The notes under the pieces: generated by a model
Told to the model about the DNA's origin: nothing
The model's input: only the letters and a program-made list of their open reading frames with translations
Database searches by the model: none
Made by a program: the position numbers and the translations under genes
In this document: piece by piece, positions 33,701 through 45,381 of the stretch
How positions within the stretch are numbered: the stretch's first letter is position 1
Layout: every line of letters begins with the position of its first letter
Assembly: GCF_000710615.1 (NCBI RefSeq)
Contig: NZ_JDTH01000001.1
Span: 868,001 to 932,000, forward strand
Source of the DNA: Haladaptatus cibarius D43
Lineage (GTDB): Archaea > Halobacteriota > Halobacteria > Halobacteriales > Haladaptataceae
Length of the DNA stretch: 64,000 bases
Reading direction: 5' to 3'

Positions 33701-34683
33701 TCGTACACCACCTGTGGGTTGATGTAGGCGTACAGCGCGTCCACGAAGATGTTGAGGACGACGAACCCGGTACCGACGACGATGAGCGACCCCTGAATCA
33801 GCGGCCAGTCACGTGCGTTGATGGCGTTGATGATGAGGGTGCCGAGTCCGGGCCACGCGAACACTTGTTCCGTGATGACGGCCCCGCCGATGAGCGTCCC
33901 CAACTGCAATCCGAGGACGGTGATGACGGGAATCAAGGTGTTTCTCAGCGCGTGTTTGTACCGAACCAGCGTCTCCGGGAGGCCCTTCGCCCGCGATGCG
34001 CGGATGTAGGTTTTCCCGAGTTCGTCCAACATGCCGCTCCGCGTCAGGCGCGTGATGAGCGCGGTGAAGTACGTCCCGAGCGTTATCGCCGGAAGGAAGA
34101 TGTGCTTCAGCCACGTTACCAGTCCGTTCACGTTCCCGCTGGTGAACAGCATCTCCACTGCGGGAACCAGTCCGATTCCGCGTTGACTCGTCGGAAGCGG
34201 CCCGCCGACGGCGAGCAGGAGCACCAGCATGATGCCGAGCCAGAAGTTCGGCGTGCTGATACCGACCAGCGAGAACGTCGTGGCTGCGTAGTCGGCCGGT
34301 TCGTGGCGTCGCGTTGCGCTTAGCACCCCGAGCGGAATCGAGATGATGACCGCGACGAGGCTCGCCGCGACTGCTAACTCCAACGTGGCTGGAAGACGGT
34401 TGAAGATTCGCGTACTCGCCTGTGTTCCCGAGATGTACGAATATCCCATGTCGCCCTGAAGGAGTCGGGCGAGATAGTCGAAATACTGGACGTACATCGG
34501 TTTGTTCAGCCCGAGTTCGACCGCGATTCGCTGTTTCAACTCCGGACTCGCGTCTAACGGTGCGATAAACGTAATCGCGTTGCCGGGCGTGATGAATCGA
34601 AGGAGAAACACCACGGTAACGACGCCCCAGATGACGAATATCCCCTGTAATCCTCTTCGAAACAGGAATCGACCCATCGACAT
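33697..34683 (-). CDS. Peptide/nickel ABC transporter permease (OppB-like)
   Basis: 328 residues with the usual six helices, first helix at about 12-30, the large loop GLNKPMYVQYFDYLARLLQGDMGYSY, and the EAA loop TYIRASRAKGLPETLVRYKHALRN. The order substrate-binding, OppB, OppC, OppD, OppF is complete and every inner junction overlaps by 4 bases, so all are one operon. Confidence 0.93.
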   Translation of the reverse strand: MSMGRFLFRRGLQGIFVIWGVVTVVFLLRFITPGNAITFIAPLDASPELKQRIAVELGLNKPMYVQYFDYLARLLQGDMGYSYISGTQASTRIFNRLPATLELAVAASLVAVIISIPLGVLSATRRHEPADYAATTFSLVGISTPNFWLGIMLVLLLAVGGPLPTSQRGIGLVPAVEMLFTSGNVNGLVTWLKHIFLPAITLGTYFTALITRLTRSGMLDELGKTYIRASRAKGLPETLVRYKHALRNTLIPVITVLGLQLGTLIGGAVITEQVFAWPGLGTLIINAINARDWPLIQGSLIVVGTGFVVLNIFVDALYAYINPQVVYE

Positions 34684-34713
34684 CTACAGACACCTCTTCG
34701 ATAACGCTGACAT

Positions 34714-36321
34714 CTAGTTCTGGGAGATTGCGTATGCTTCGATGCGTTCGTCGGCCCGTGCCGCCCACTGGAGGCGCTCGCTGACGCCGTAGACGCTGTA
34801 CTGCCGGTTCAGGAATATCCACGGTGCCTGGTCGTGGAGGAGTTGGTTCATCTCCTGTAGTTTGGAATTTCGTTCGTTCCCGTCCGGCATGTTTTGGGCT
34901 TCGTTCATCTGCGTGTCCACCTCTTCGTTACTGTAGGAGGTGAGTGCGCCGTCAGTCGTCAGCAGTGGGATGATGGTCTGGCTGGCGTCGAACGTCGCGT
35001 TCCCCCAACCGATGAGGTAGAACTTCGGACTCGTGTCGAGATTTCCGTCGGACAACTCGCCCGCGAGTGTGTTGAAATCCCGCTGTTGCACCGAACAGTT
35101 GACGTTGCTGAGCTGGTTTATCTGCTCGGACACTGCCTGTGCGATTTCAACGTCCTTCAGATACCGGCCGACCGGCGTGTGAAGCGTGATGTTCGCGCCA
35201 GCGTGGCCGCTCTCCTCGACGAGTCGCTCGGCTTGCTGTCTGTTCGTGCCGTATGGGTTGACGTTGGAATTGTAGCCGGTGAACCCGTCCAGCGTGGGCT
35301 GTCCGGTCGGGTCGGCGAAGCCGGAAAGGACGTTGTCGATGATGCTCGGCAGGTCGATGGCGAGGTTCATCGCCCGGCGGAACTGCGCGCTGGAGAACGG
35401 TTCCACGTTGTACCGCATCGCGTTGTAGATGACGCGCGTACTCGCCTTCGCGGCGAGTCGGGTGCTGTTCGACCCTCGCACACGCTCTGCATCCTGTGGC
35501 GGAACGTTGACGACGATGTCGGTTTCGCCGTTAATGAGTTGATTGACCCGCGTGCTCGACTCCGTCGCGGAGTTGAAAGTCAACTCCGAGACGGCGGCGG
35601 GTTCGCGCCAGTAGTTTTCGTTTCGCTGGAAGACGACACGAACGTCTTCCCGATAGTTCTGCAGTTCGAACGGCCCGGTGCCGTTCATATTCTTGGCGAT
35701 GAAGTTGCTGTTGTTGTTCTCTATCCACTGCTGTTGTACGATGTCACAGTAGGACGCGAACAGCGCGAACACGATAGGGTTGATGCCATCCGAGGACACC
35801 TGCACGTTGCCGTCCACGACTTCCGCGCCGGTCACGCCCGAAAGCTGGTCGCTCTGTGGGCTTTCCAACCCGCCGACGTCCGACTGCACGATGCGGTTGA
35901 TGCTGAACGCAACGTCCTCGGGCGTTAGGTCGTCGCCGTTGTGGAACTGCACGTCGTCGCGGATGGTGAACTGCACCGTCCCGTCGTTCACTCGTTCGTA
36001 CTCCGTCGCCAGACTGTTGGTGATTCCCCCTTCCGCGTCGCGCGAAAGCAAGCCCTCGTAGGCTTGTAGAACCACGTTGTCCGTCGTCGTCTCCCGGTGG
36101 TTGTGCGGGTCGAGCGTCGATGGCATCTGGCCCTGCGTGATGGTGACCGCGAAGTCACCCGACTGTCCGCCACCACCACCGCCGCCACCGTTTCCGCCGT
36201 CTCCGGTGTTCGTTCCGTCCTGATTTCCGTCGCCACCGGTACAGCCAGCGAGTGCTGCCGACGCCGCTGCGCCACCTGCAAATTTCAGATACGTCCGCCG
36301 ATTCATTGGTTCGTCGGGCAT
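34714..36321 (-). CDS. Peptide-type ABC transporter substrate-binding lipoprotein (OppA-like)
   Basis: 535 residues from ATG 36321: MPDEPMNRRTYLKFAGGAAA followed by the lipobox LAGC, a Tat-type lipoprotein leader. A Gly/Asp-rich linker follows, then the SBP_bac_5 domain (VTITQGQMPSTLDPHNHRETTTDNVVLQAYEGL...FTIRDDVQFHNGDDLTPEDVAFSINRI). It captures peptides (or nickel or other cargo) outside the membrane. The frame is open to 36453, but a TTATATAT box at 36345-36352 would then be inside the gene; from that box transcription would start close to 36321. Confidence 0.92.
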   Translation of the reverse strand: MPDEPMNRRTYLKFAGGAAASAALAGCTGGDGNQDGTNTGDGGNGGGGGGGGQSGDFAVTITQGQMPSTLDPHNHRETTTDNVVLQAYEGLLSRDAEGGITNSLATEYERVNDGTVQFTIRDDVQFHNGDDLTPEDVAFSINRIVQSDVGGLESPQSDQLSGVTGAEVVDGNVQVSSDGINPIVFALFASYCDIVQQQWIENNNSNFIAKNMNGTGPFELQNYREDVRVVFQRNENYWREPAAVSELTFNSATESSTRVNQLINGETDIVVNVPPQDAERVRGSNSTRLAAKASTRVIYNAMRYNVEPFSSAQFRRAMNLAIDLPSIIDNVLSGFADPTGQPTLDGFTGYNSNVNPYGTNRQQAERLVEESGHAGANITLHTPVGRYLKDVEIAQAVSEQINQLSNVNCSVQQRDFNTLAGELSDGNLDTSPKFYLIGWGNATFDASQTIIPLLTTDGALTSYSNEEVDTQMNEAQNMPDGNERNSKLQEMNQLLHDQAPWIFLNRQYSVYGVSERLQWAARADERIEAYAISQN

Positions 36322-36344
36322 GCCCTGATATGGCGCATAATCCA

Positions 36345-36352
36345 TTATATAT
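36345..36352 (-). promoter_or_regulatory. TATA box of the peptide ABC operon
   Basis: ATATATAA on the minus strand lies about 25-30 bases before ATG 36321, so the operon transcript would be leaderless or almost so. The divergent RNase H gene begins 100 bases away. Confidence 0.5.
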
Positions 36353-36451
36353 CTGTGGTACAAGTCATCATTCCCCGCGTCTAATAATCCCATGACATTT
36401 ACTACCGAACATAACCGCACAGTTAAGTAATCAGACACCGAACCGTTCTTC

Positions 36452-37084
36452 ATGGCCGTTCACGGCCGACATCCCTCATTGCGAGACTTGTTCGACGAGT
36501 CGCCCACACCGCATATCGCCCATCCACCGCACACACATCATCGTGATTTCTACGTCGCAACCGACGGCTCCTACAGTCATAACAGTGGAACGGGCGGACT
36601 CGGTGTCATCATCGAAACCCGCGATGGCAAACGCGTCGCCCGTCTCTCGATTCCGGACGACGTTCCGGACAACAACGTCGCGGAGTACCGAGCGCTTCAC
36701 CTCGGACTCGACGTGTTGGCGGCTCGCGCTCCTCCCGACGCGCGAGTTGGTGTGCTGGTTGACCACGACCAACTGGCTGCTAACGTCAACAATGCGGTGC
36801 TCGCGTCCAATCGGATAGATTGGCGACCGCCGAAACCGTTCTCGGTTCCGCCGCCGGGAAAGTTCCACTGGCGCGGCATCCGCGCTCGGATTGCCGGGTT
36901 CGGCGAACTCCGGGCCGCCCAAATCCGGAGCGACCGCAACCCCGCACATCCCTTGGCGAACGCGCCGGAGGAGTACGCCCACGTGAATCGGGAGCCTGAC
37001 CGATGTCTGCTTCCCGACGTTCCACAATCCAGCGAAACGCAGATTCCGCCACCGTCCCGGGCGAACAGACATGCAAGTGATTGA
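36452..37084 (+). CDS. rnhA: RNase H-like (RNase HI family) protein
   Basis: 210 residues. FYVATDGSYSHNSGTGGLGVIIE holds the first Asp, NVAEYRALHLGLDV the Glu and VGVLVDHDQLAANV the second Asp; the last acidic residue is probably in IRSDRNPAHPLANAPEEY, so a full DEDD-type active site is possible. It is the archaeal RNase HI (ribonuclease H/reverse-transcriptase-like) type, which cuts RNA in RNA-DNA hybrids. The N-terminal 30 residues and the Pro-rich C-terminal tail are outside the domain. Confidence 0.85.
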   Translation: MAVHGRHPSLRDLFDESPTPHIAHPPHTHHRDFYVATDGSYSHNSGTGGLGVIIETRDGKRVARLSIPDDVPDNNVAEYRALHLGLDVLAARAPPDARVGVLVDHDQLAANVNNAVLASNRIDWRPPKPFSVPPPGKFHWRGIRARIAGFGELRAAQIRSDRNPAHPLANAPEEYAHVNREPDRCLLPDVPQSSETQIPPPSRANRHASD

Positions 37085-37118
37085 TGAAGTGGTTGAGTGA
37101 AGCGTCCGTTAGACGCGT

Positions 37119-37235
37119 TCAATCCACGAGTCCTTGCTCGTGGATATGCTTCCGGAGTTCGTCCTCGGTGTCGAACGCCGCGCCGCACGCGTCACACCGG
37201 TAGTTGCTGTCCGTCTCGTCTGAACTATCGGACAT
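37119..37235 (-). CDS. 38-residue C2H2-type zinc finger protein
   Basis: Minus-strand frame from ATG 37235: MSDSSDETDSN, then YRCDACGAAFDTEDELRKHIHEQ, stop at 37119-37121. C-x2-C, the Phe and Leu of the hydrophobic core and the two His form one C2H2 finger (final spacing H-x-H is shorter than the usual H-x3-H). Tiny single-finger proteins are known in haloarchaea; it may bind DNA, RNA or protein. It converges with the RNase H gene, 34 bases away. Confidence 0.7.
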   Translation of the reverse strand: MSDSSDETDSNYRCDACGAAFDTEDELRKHIHEQGLVD

Positions 37236-37375
37236 TGCCGAACCGACGGGAGACACGCCAGTAACGTCTCGCCTCACCTTCGTGGCAGCTTCGGGAACAA
37301 AAATGTCGTCCGAGACGAAAACAAACTCCTGCGTCTCGGTGTCTCCTGCATACCGGTGTATTTCCTGCGTGTCGG

Positions 37376-37393
37376 TTTATATCCTTATAACTT
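37376..37393 (+). promoter_or_regulatory. AT-rich promoter of the 143-residue gene
   Basis: GTTTATATCCTTATAAC in an otherwise GC-rich region; a start near 37410 gives a leader of about 50-65 bases before 37463 or 37475. Confidence 0.4.
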
Positions 37394-37462
37394 ACATATC
37401 AGCAATCGACCTGATGCCGACAACGAAACGACTACAACGTCGCTCAGAGTGGGCACTCCAAG

Positions 37463-37894
37463 GTGTGGCACGCGATGGGCACGCGGATATTCGACTCGGT
37501 ACTGCGGTACTGGAAGCGCACGACAGACCAACCCGACTACAGACAGGCCTACGTCAAACTCCCGCTCAACACCAGCCTTCCACAACTGGCACACGAGTTC
37601 GAGGAAATCTGTGAGGGCCGACTCGACCGGATTCCACAGCGGGATTCGCTGGTCATCGAGACGGATTTCGTTTCGGAGGCGCGGTTCGACTCTGCGGGAT
37701 TCAGGGAGTTGGTGGACGAAATTCGGGAACGCTGTCCGAACGAGTACGTTTTACACTCGTCTTCTAAATGGCGGCGGCATGAGGACGGTGTTGCAAAGAC
37801 GCATACTATCGTTCCCGTGAAACCGCTGTATTCGGTGGACGAAGGGGAATCGGAGTCGGTTTCGAAGGAGCGCGTTTCTGGGCGTCCTCGGTAG
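37463..37894 (+). CDS. Hypothetical 143-residue protein
   Basis: A soluble, charged protein (VLRYWKRTTDQPDYRQAYVKLPL...ICEGRLDRIPQRDSLVIETDF...RELVDEIRERCPNEYVLHSSS) with alternating helices and strands. No domain is recognised. ATG 37475 is an alternative start. Its upstream AT-rich box makes expression plausible. Confidence 0.55.
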   Translation: MWHAMGTRIFDSVLRYWKRTTDQPDYRQAYVKLPLNTSLPQLAHEFEEICEGRLDRIPQRDSLVIETDFVSEARFDSAGFRELVDEIRERCPNEYVLHSSSKWRRHEDGVAKTHTIVPVKPLYSVDEGESESVSKERVSGRPR

Positions 37895-37966
37895 CTAATC
37901 TTCTGTTTTTGACTGGACAGCGCCCTTCGTTCCACAGTTGGATTTTTGCGTTCTGCTACCTCGTTG

Positions 37967-38331
37967 CAAGTCACGACTCCACTGAAACCGCACCGCCTCC
38001 GCAGGCCACACGACTCCCCAACCGATTCCCGTCACTCGCTGGCGCTCGTTTCGGTCATCCACCATCAGCGGCACGCTCTGATGAGCCGTTCGCTCGCTTC
38101 GCTCACGAAGACCTCGCGCGAACCCAGACAGTCTCTCGGATGTGAAATCCTCGGGACTGTTGGCGCACGCGCCACCGTGGTTTGTGTCTGTTCGAGATTC
38201 CGATTTCTCCACACGGCGCGCGCAGGCGAACCTGCGGTTCGCCCGCGCGAGGGACGCTTGCGCGAACAAAGTGAGCGCAAGTGTCGGTTGGGGAGGGAGT
38301 GGCCGAAGCGGGGCGGTGGCGGTATGATAGG
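37967..38331. repeat. Palindromic intergenic repeat, copy C
   Basis: The left arm (AAGTCACGACTCC...ACCGCACCGCC...CTCCCCAACCGA) and the right arm (TCGGTTGGGGAGGGAGTGG...GGGGCGGTGGCGG) are imperfect inverse copies. Between them lie perfect hairpins such as GGCGAACC-TGC-GGTTCGCC and CTTGCGC/GCGCAAG. The same blocks recur in copies A, B and D. The gap 37895-38573 holds no gene besides this element and the short malic-enzyme tail copy. Confidence 0.6.
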
Positions 38332-38413
38332 AGTCGGCAGTACCTAGCAACAAAACAACAGCACTTTCCACGAAAAAGGACGAAAATTCGAGATGTGCGT
38401 TCTCTCGTTTGCG

Positions 38414-38466
38414 CTATTCGTCTTTCTGGGCGTCAACCACAGCGACGCCAGCCAAATTGACGATAT
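38414..38466 (-). pseudogene. Orphan copy of a malic enzyme C-terminus
   Basis: The minus strand here encodes DIVNLAGVAVVDAQKDE followed by TAG, identical in protein to the last 17 residues of the malic enzyme gene that ends at 38574. The DNA of the two copies differs mainly at silent positions, so this is not a recent duplication; it looks like the surviving tail of a former tandem paralogue. Confidence 0.7.
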
Positions 38467-38573
38467 CGCTTGGACCTTTTTTCCGCTCGGGTGTCCTCGT
38501 GCCTTCGGCACTGCGGGTACCACTCGCGCAAAAAATCTCCACTAAAAAACGCCGCTCGCTTCGCTCGCGGGAG

Positions 38574-40832
<2,259 letters not shown>

Positions 40833-40904
40833 GCCCCCTATCTTCCTGCCCTCCGCTAAAAATCTATCCGAATCCGTCGAATTTGCCTTCGACGTTCGTC
40901 GAAA

Positions 40905-41984
40905 TCAAAGGTTCAACACCGACGGCCGCGGAATCGCACCGTCGCCACCGACCGCAGACACCGCCTCAATCGGCCAGTTACCAGTTTCGGTCAGGATTTC
41001 CATCCCGTTCTCGGTGACGAGGATGGTGTCCTCGCTTTTCGCACCTTGTACCGTCGGGTTCCACGCGAACGCCATCGGAAGCCGAATTTCGGCATCCGTC
41101 GTTGGCGTGGCAATCCACTCCCGTCCGGCGTAGCCTGCGGCCCCGCCCTGATGATGCTTTTTCCACTCGCCTTCGTGGCCGACTTCCTCATACGCCGACT
41201 GAATCGTCGAAAACACTTCGTTTCCTGTCCCTTCCTCGATGCCGGCCTGCTGGGTCGCCGTGAGCGCCGTCGCTTCGACCCTCGTGGCGGCGCGATGGCG
41301 CGATTCGAGCCATTCCGGCGGGTCGAACGCCACAGTTCGGGTCAGGCTGGCGTGGAGTCCCGTCCGTTCGGCCGTCACGGAAACGAGCGCGTAGTCGCCC
41401 AATTTCGACTCGGTCGGCGTGTAGTGGCGATATTTTTCTGCGCGCTCGCTTCCGCCGACCAGTGCGACCAGCGTCTCGATCCCTCTGGAATCGAGCGCGC
41501 CGCGAATTGCCGAGACGATTTCTCGCTCCGTATCCTCCGGTTCCAACTCTCGGCAGATGGTTTCGACTGCCGCCGCAGTTTCCTCGCCGAGGGAACGGTA
41601 GCTGTCGATGTCCGCCTCCGTCAGCGGTTGGCGCAGTGGCGAGGCATCAATTGCTTCGACGTTCGGAACGTCGAAATCCGCGGCCGCAGGGGTTTCCGCC
41701 CGTTCCTCGACCGCCTCCGCGAGCGACTGTTCGTACCAATTGTACTCACTGACTGGAATCTCGTCCGACAGTTCCTCGTCTCGAAGGCGCTGTGCTTCGA
41801 TATTGTTCGTGACGACCCGCAAGTCGTCGCCATCGTAGCCGACCGCGGCGACCCCCGCGTCGCCTTCGCGGTCGATGACGTTGTTCCCACCCGTGAGCCA
41901 CGCGAAACTGTTCGGGCGTGCGAACCAGACAGACCGGAGGTCGCGCGCGTCGAGGAGGAAGTCGAGACGAGCCAGTTTCGACAT
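40905..41984 (-). CDS. M24 (aminopeptidase P/creatinase-like) protein lacking metal ligands
   Basis: 359 residues from ATG 41984. The N-terminal creatinase-like domain (RLDFLLDARDLRSVWFARPNSFAWLTGGNNV) and C-terminal pita-bread domain are recognisable. However, the two Asp ligands of the DxG...DxTRT pattern are replaced in YALVSVTAERTGLHASLTRT, and the HE motif is changed to HHQGGAAGYAGREW; only the Glu of SEDTILVTENGME remains clear. The protein therefore probably does not act as a metallo-aminopeptidase. The ATG at 42014 is an alternative start. Confidence 0.8.
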   Translation of the reverse strand: MSKLARLDFLLDARDLRSVWFARPNSFAWLTGGNNVIDREGDAGVAAVGYDGDDLRVVTNNIEAQRLRDEELSDEIPVSEYNWYEQSLAEAVEERAETPAAADFDVPNVEAIDASPLRQPLTEADIDSYRSLGEETAAAVETICRELEPEDTEREIVSAIRGALDSRGIETLVALVGGSERAEKYRHYTPTESKLGDYALVSVTAERTGLHASLTRTVAFDPPEWLESRHRAATRVEATALTATQQAGIEEGTGNEVFSTIQSAYEEVGHEGEWKKHHQGGAAGYAGREWIATPTTDAEIRLPMAFAWNPTVQGAKSEDTILVTENGMEILTETGNWPIEAVSAVGGDGAIPRPSVLNL

Positions 41985-42309
41985 ACTCGGTTCGTCGCCC
42001 CCGACACCCTTCAACCTGTTTCCCTCGAAACCTGCCCAGTGTCAGACGACATATCATTCCCACAAAACTTATTACTCATTTACAGTAAATGGAGAGTGCC
42101 CACCACGGTGCCGCCCGTTGGTGGCCTCGCAACCCTGTTCGGTTCCCGCTGAACCCCGGCCTGCCCCCTGCTGTCTCACATCAGCCGTTTTCCGTTTCCT
42201 CCCCCGACTCCCAGTTTCCGGGAAAGTCGGACAGACCTAAGTACGACGCCTCCTAACCCACGGAAAAGGGGATTACCGTGATACGACACGACATCGAGGT
42301 GAACGCCTG
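41985..42309. other. Gene-free gap
   Basis: About 325 bases between divergent genes without a supported gene. An AT-rich box (TTATTACTCATTTACAG) is at about 42068-42085. No hairpin or repeat stands out. Confidence 0.4.
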
Positions 42310-42789
42310 ATGGGTTCTGGATTCAGGCGATTCGCCGCTTTTACAACGAGTTTGACGTTCGCCCTCATCCTGCTCGGCGTCTACACCGCCGCGGCAGGAG
42401 CGGGGCTATCCTGTAGCGCCCAGTGGCCGTACTGTGACGGCGGCCTGCTTCCGCAGACCATTCCGAGTTTCATCGAGTGGTTCCACCGCCTCGTGGCGAT
42501 GATGACCGGCTTCTTCATTCTCGGAACGACCGTCGGCGCGTGGAAATACTACGACAGCACCCGTATCCGGGTCGCGTCCACCATCGCGCTGGTCGTCCTT
42601 CCCATTCAACTACTGCTCGGTGGGGCAACCGTCCTCATCTACGGTCCCGCCTCGCAGGTGGCTCACCACGCCGCCGCGATGGTCATCTTCGCAGCACTGC
42701 TAGCGACGACACTGTGGGCCTACGAGGAACCAGACAAAAACGCGTCTTCGGCCAGCGAATCGACCGCTGGTTATCCGTCGGACGACTAA
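42310..42789 (+). CDS. ctaA: Short CtaA/COX15-like haem A synthase
   Basis: 159 residues with four membrane helices, half the size of bacterial CtaA. Helix-linked histidines are in EWFHRLVAMMTG and AHHAAAMV, and the CSAQWPYCDG loop carries two Cys, as seen in archaeal half-size CtaA that probably works as a dimer. It oxidises haem O to haem A for cytochrome oxidase. No ctaB or oxidase gene is adjacent here, so the partners are elsewhere. Confidence 0.85.
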   Translation: MGSGFRRFAAFTTSLTFALILLGVYTAAAGAGLSCSAQWPYCDGGLLPQTIPSFIEWFHRLVAMMTGFFILGTTVGAWKYYDSTRIRVASTIALVVLPIQLLLGGATVLIYGPASQVAHHAAAMVIFAALLATTLWAYEEPDKNASSASESTAGYPSDD

Positions 42790-42883
42790 CAGCTCCCGCC
42801 GAAACTTTTAGCGAAATCGGTCGAGAAACCGATAGTAGCTTTCTATACGATGATTGACCATGTAGTATCGGGGGAGAACCACA

Positions 42884-43720
42884 ATGCACAGACGGACCTT
42901 TCTCAGGGGAACCGGCGGAGCTATCGCTGGCCTGACGCTCGCCGGGAACGCGAGCGCTCAGGACGGCGGCCCGGTCAGAATCGGTTCCGACATTCCGTAT
43001 CGACCGTTCGAATACCGAACCACGGGTGGGGAACTCGTTGGCTTCGACGTGGACATCGCCGAGGCGATTTTCCAAGGCCAACTGAACAGGGGTTACGAGT
43101 TCGTCCAGACGAGTTTCGACACCATCATCCCGAGCCTCAACAACGGGAATTTCCGCGTCATCATGAGCGCGATGACGATCAACGAGGGACGAGAACAGCA
43201 GGTCGATTTCTCCGACCCGTACTTTACGGCGTATCAGACGATTCTCGTGTTGCGAGACGGTAACATCAACGAAGTCGCAGACCTGCGGGGCACGACGGTC
43301 GCGGTTCAGAAGGGAACGACCGGCGAAGAGGCGGCACAACAGTTGCGACAGGAGTTCAACGGCAACCTCACTATCGACAGTTACGACCAGATTCCCGGCG
43401 CGTTTTCGGCCCTCGGGAACAATCAGGCCGCCGCAGTTATCAACGACAATACGGTCAGCGCCGAGTTCGCCGACCAGAACGAGAACGTCGTCTTCCTCGA
43501 AGCGGAAGAAGACTCCGCGGCGACGGGCGAAGACGCGCCGCCGTACCACACGCTCACCGTCGAAGAATACGGCATCGCGTTCCGGCAGGACGACGACCAG
43601 TTCCGCCAGCAGGTCAACGACGCACTGGCGACGATTCAGGAGAATGGAACCTACGACGAAATCTACTCGGAATACTTCCAGCCAGTAGAGGGAACCGACG
43701 GAGGCACGACCAGTGGCTAA
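42884..43720 (+). CDS. Polar amino acid ABC transporter substrate-binding protein
   Basis: 278 residues. Tat leader RRTFLRGTGGAIAGLTLAGNASA with cleavage after ASA, then the SBP_bac_3 pattern (RIGSDIPYRPFEYRTTGGELVGFDVDIAEAI...FDTIIPSLNNGNFRVIMSAM...DPYFTAYQTILV). It binds a polar amino acid (glutamine- or histidine-like) and feeds the permease and ATPase that follow on the same strand. Confidence 0.93.
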   Translation: MHRRTFLRGTGGAIAGLTLAGNASAQDGGPVRIGSDIPYRPFEYRTTGGELVGFDVDIAEAIFQGQLNRGYEFVQTSFDTIIPSLNNGNFRVIMSAMTINEGREQQVDFSDPYFTAYQTILVLRDGNINEVADLRGTTVAVQKGTTGEEAAQQLRQEFNGNLTIDSYDQIPGAFSALGNNQAAAVINDNTVSAEFADQNENVVFLEAEEDSAATGEDAPPYHTLTVEEYGIAFRQDDDQFRQQVNDALATIQENGTYDEIYSEYFQPVEGTDGGTTSG

Positions 43721-43738
43721 TCGCCACGGGAGAACGTG

Positions 43739-44572
43739 ATGGCCGAGACGTACACCGAAGACCGGGGAATCGAACGTTCGAGACAGTCCGAGGAGGGGTT
43801 GCTGACAGACCGCCGCGTCAGATGGATTGGAATGGCGATTGCTGGCCTCTTTGCGGCCGGTGTCGCCTTCTTCCTGTACCTGATTCTCACCGATTTCGTG
43901 GATTACGACCTGCTCATAACGGTTCTGCCGCAGTTCGTCGAGGCGCTGTTTCTCGTCTTACAGATAATCCTGATTGCGGGGGCACTGTCGCTCTTTTTCG
44001 GTGTCCTCGTCGGATTGGGTCGCGTCTCCAATACGACGTTTACGCAGTCAATCGCCACGATGTACGTGGAGTTCTTCCGCGGGACGCCGCTGCTGTTCCA
44101 GCTGTTCGTCATCTACCTCGGCGTTCCGGCGTTCTGGCCGCCGGGGGAGTTCCCGCTCCAGAACTGGAGTTTCGCCGCGGCGATTATTGGCCTGACGCTG
44201 AACCACACGGCATACATCGGCGAGGCGGTGAAAGGCGGCATTAATTCGGTTGCGGAGGGCCAAACCGAGGCGGCGCGGTCGCTCGGCATGTCGTACATCG
44301 ACTCGATGCGGTTCGTCATCCTGCCGCAAGCGTGGCGGAACGCGCTGGCGGCCATCGGCAACGACCTCGTCATCCTCGTCAAGGACACGTCGCTGTTGAC
44401 GGTGCTGGCGATTCCCGAACTCATCAGCGTCTTCCGGAACGTAAACAGCACGACGTTCGACGCGTGGACGCCCATCGTGGTCGTTTCGGTCGCCTATCTC
44501 GTCATCACGCTCCCGCTCGGGAAACTGGTACGGACGATGGAAACGCGGTCGATGTGGGGGACGGAACGATGA
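43739..44572 (+). CDS. Polar amino acid ABC transporter permease
   Basis: 277 residues from ATG 43739 (a GTG at 43736 is adjacent). HisM/GlnP-type with helices from about residue 35 and the EAA loop [51 protein letters not shown] is typical for the subfamily. It overlaps the ATPase gene by 4 bases. Confidence 0.93.
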   Translation: MAETYTEDRGIERSRQSEEGLLTDRRVRWIGMAIAGLFAAGVAFFLYLILTDFVDYDLLITVLPQFVEALFLVLQIILIAGALSLFFGVLVGLGRVSNTTFTQSIATMYVEFFRGTPLLFQLFVIYLGVPAFWPPGEFPLQNWSFAAAIIGLTLNHTAYIGEAVKGGINSVAEGQTEAARSLGMSYIDSMRFVILPQAWRNALAAIGNDLVILVKDTSLLTVLAIPELISVFRNVNSTTFDAWTPIVVVSVAYLVITLPLGKLVRTMETRSMWGTER

Positions 44573-45306
44573 GTTCCGTCCCCGAGGTCGAGTTCGACCA
44601 CGTTGACAAGTATTTCGGCGAGACGCACGTCCTGAAAGACGTGAGCCTCGCCGTCGATGACGGCGAAGTGGTCGTCGTCGTCGGGCCGAGCGGAAGCGGG
44701 AAATCGACGCTCCTTCGGTGCACGAATCGACTCGAAGAGATTCAAAACGGCGAAATTCGAATCGAGGGACAGGCCATCACCGACCCGGACGTGGACGTGA
44801 ACCAACTCCGTCAACACATCGGAATGGTGTTCCAGAGTTTCAACCTCTTTCCGCACAAGACCGCGATGGAGAACGTCGCGCTCGGCCCGAAAGTCGTCAA
44901 GGACTTTTCGGACGACGACGCCGAAAAGTGGGCGAAAGCCATGTTAGACCGCGTCGGACTCTCCGACCAAGCCCACAAATATCCGAATCAGCTTTCGGGC
45001 GGCCAACAGCAACGTGTGGCCATCGCCCGCGCGCTGGCGATGGACCCGAGCGTCATGCTGTTCGACGAGGTGACCAGCGCGCTCGACCCGGAACTGGTCG
45101 GGGAAGTCCTCGAAGTCATGCGGAATCTGGCTGAAGAGGGCATGACCATGCTCGTCGTCACGCACGAAATGGGTTTTGCCCGCGAAGTCGGCGACCGCGT
45201 CGTACTGATGTCGGAGGGGCGTATCGTAGAATCGGGGCCGCCACGGGACTTTTTCGCCAATCCGGAAACCGACCGTGCGAGACAGTTCCTCGCACGAGTC
45301 CACTAA
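44569..45306 (+). CDS. Polar amino acid ABC transporter ATPase (GlnQ-like)
   Basis: 245 residues from ATG 44569 inside the ATGA overlap. Walker [11 protein letters not shown] loop [19 protein letters not shown], signature SGGQQQR, Walker [20 protein letters not shown] and H loop VVTHEMGFA. It energises amino acid uptake by the two preceding gene products. Confidence 0.94.
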   Translation: MSSVPEVEFDHVDKYFGETHVLKDVSLAVDDGEVVVVVGPSGSGKSTLLRCTNRLEEIQNGEIRIEGQAITDPDVDVNQLRQHIGMVFQSFNLFPHKTAMENVALGPKVVKDFSDDDAEKWAKAMLDRVGLSDQAHKYPNQLSGGQQQRVAIARALAMDPSVMLFDEVTSALDPELVGEVLEVMRNLAEEGMTMLVVTHEMGFAREVGDRVVLMSEGRIVESGPPRDFFANPETDRARQFLARVH

Positions 45307-45354
45307 GAGATAATTTTTCATTTCGAGGGATTGGTTACCACACGTCGAAACCCA

Positions 45355-45360
45355 TTTATT
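45355..45360 (+). promoter_or_regulatory. TATA box of the NhaC gene
   Basis: TTTATT ends 21 bases before ATG 45382, which implies a leaderless transcript and supports that start over the upstream GTG 45331. Confidence 0.45.
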
Positions 45361-45381
45361 CGACTGTTCGGGACACATGGT

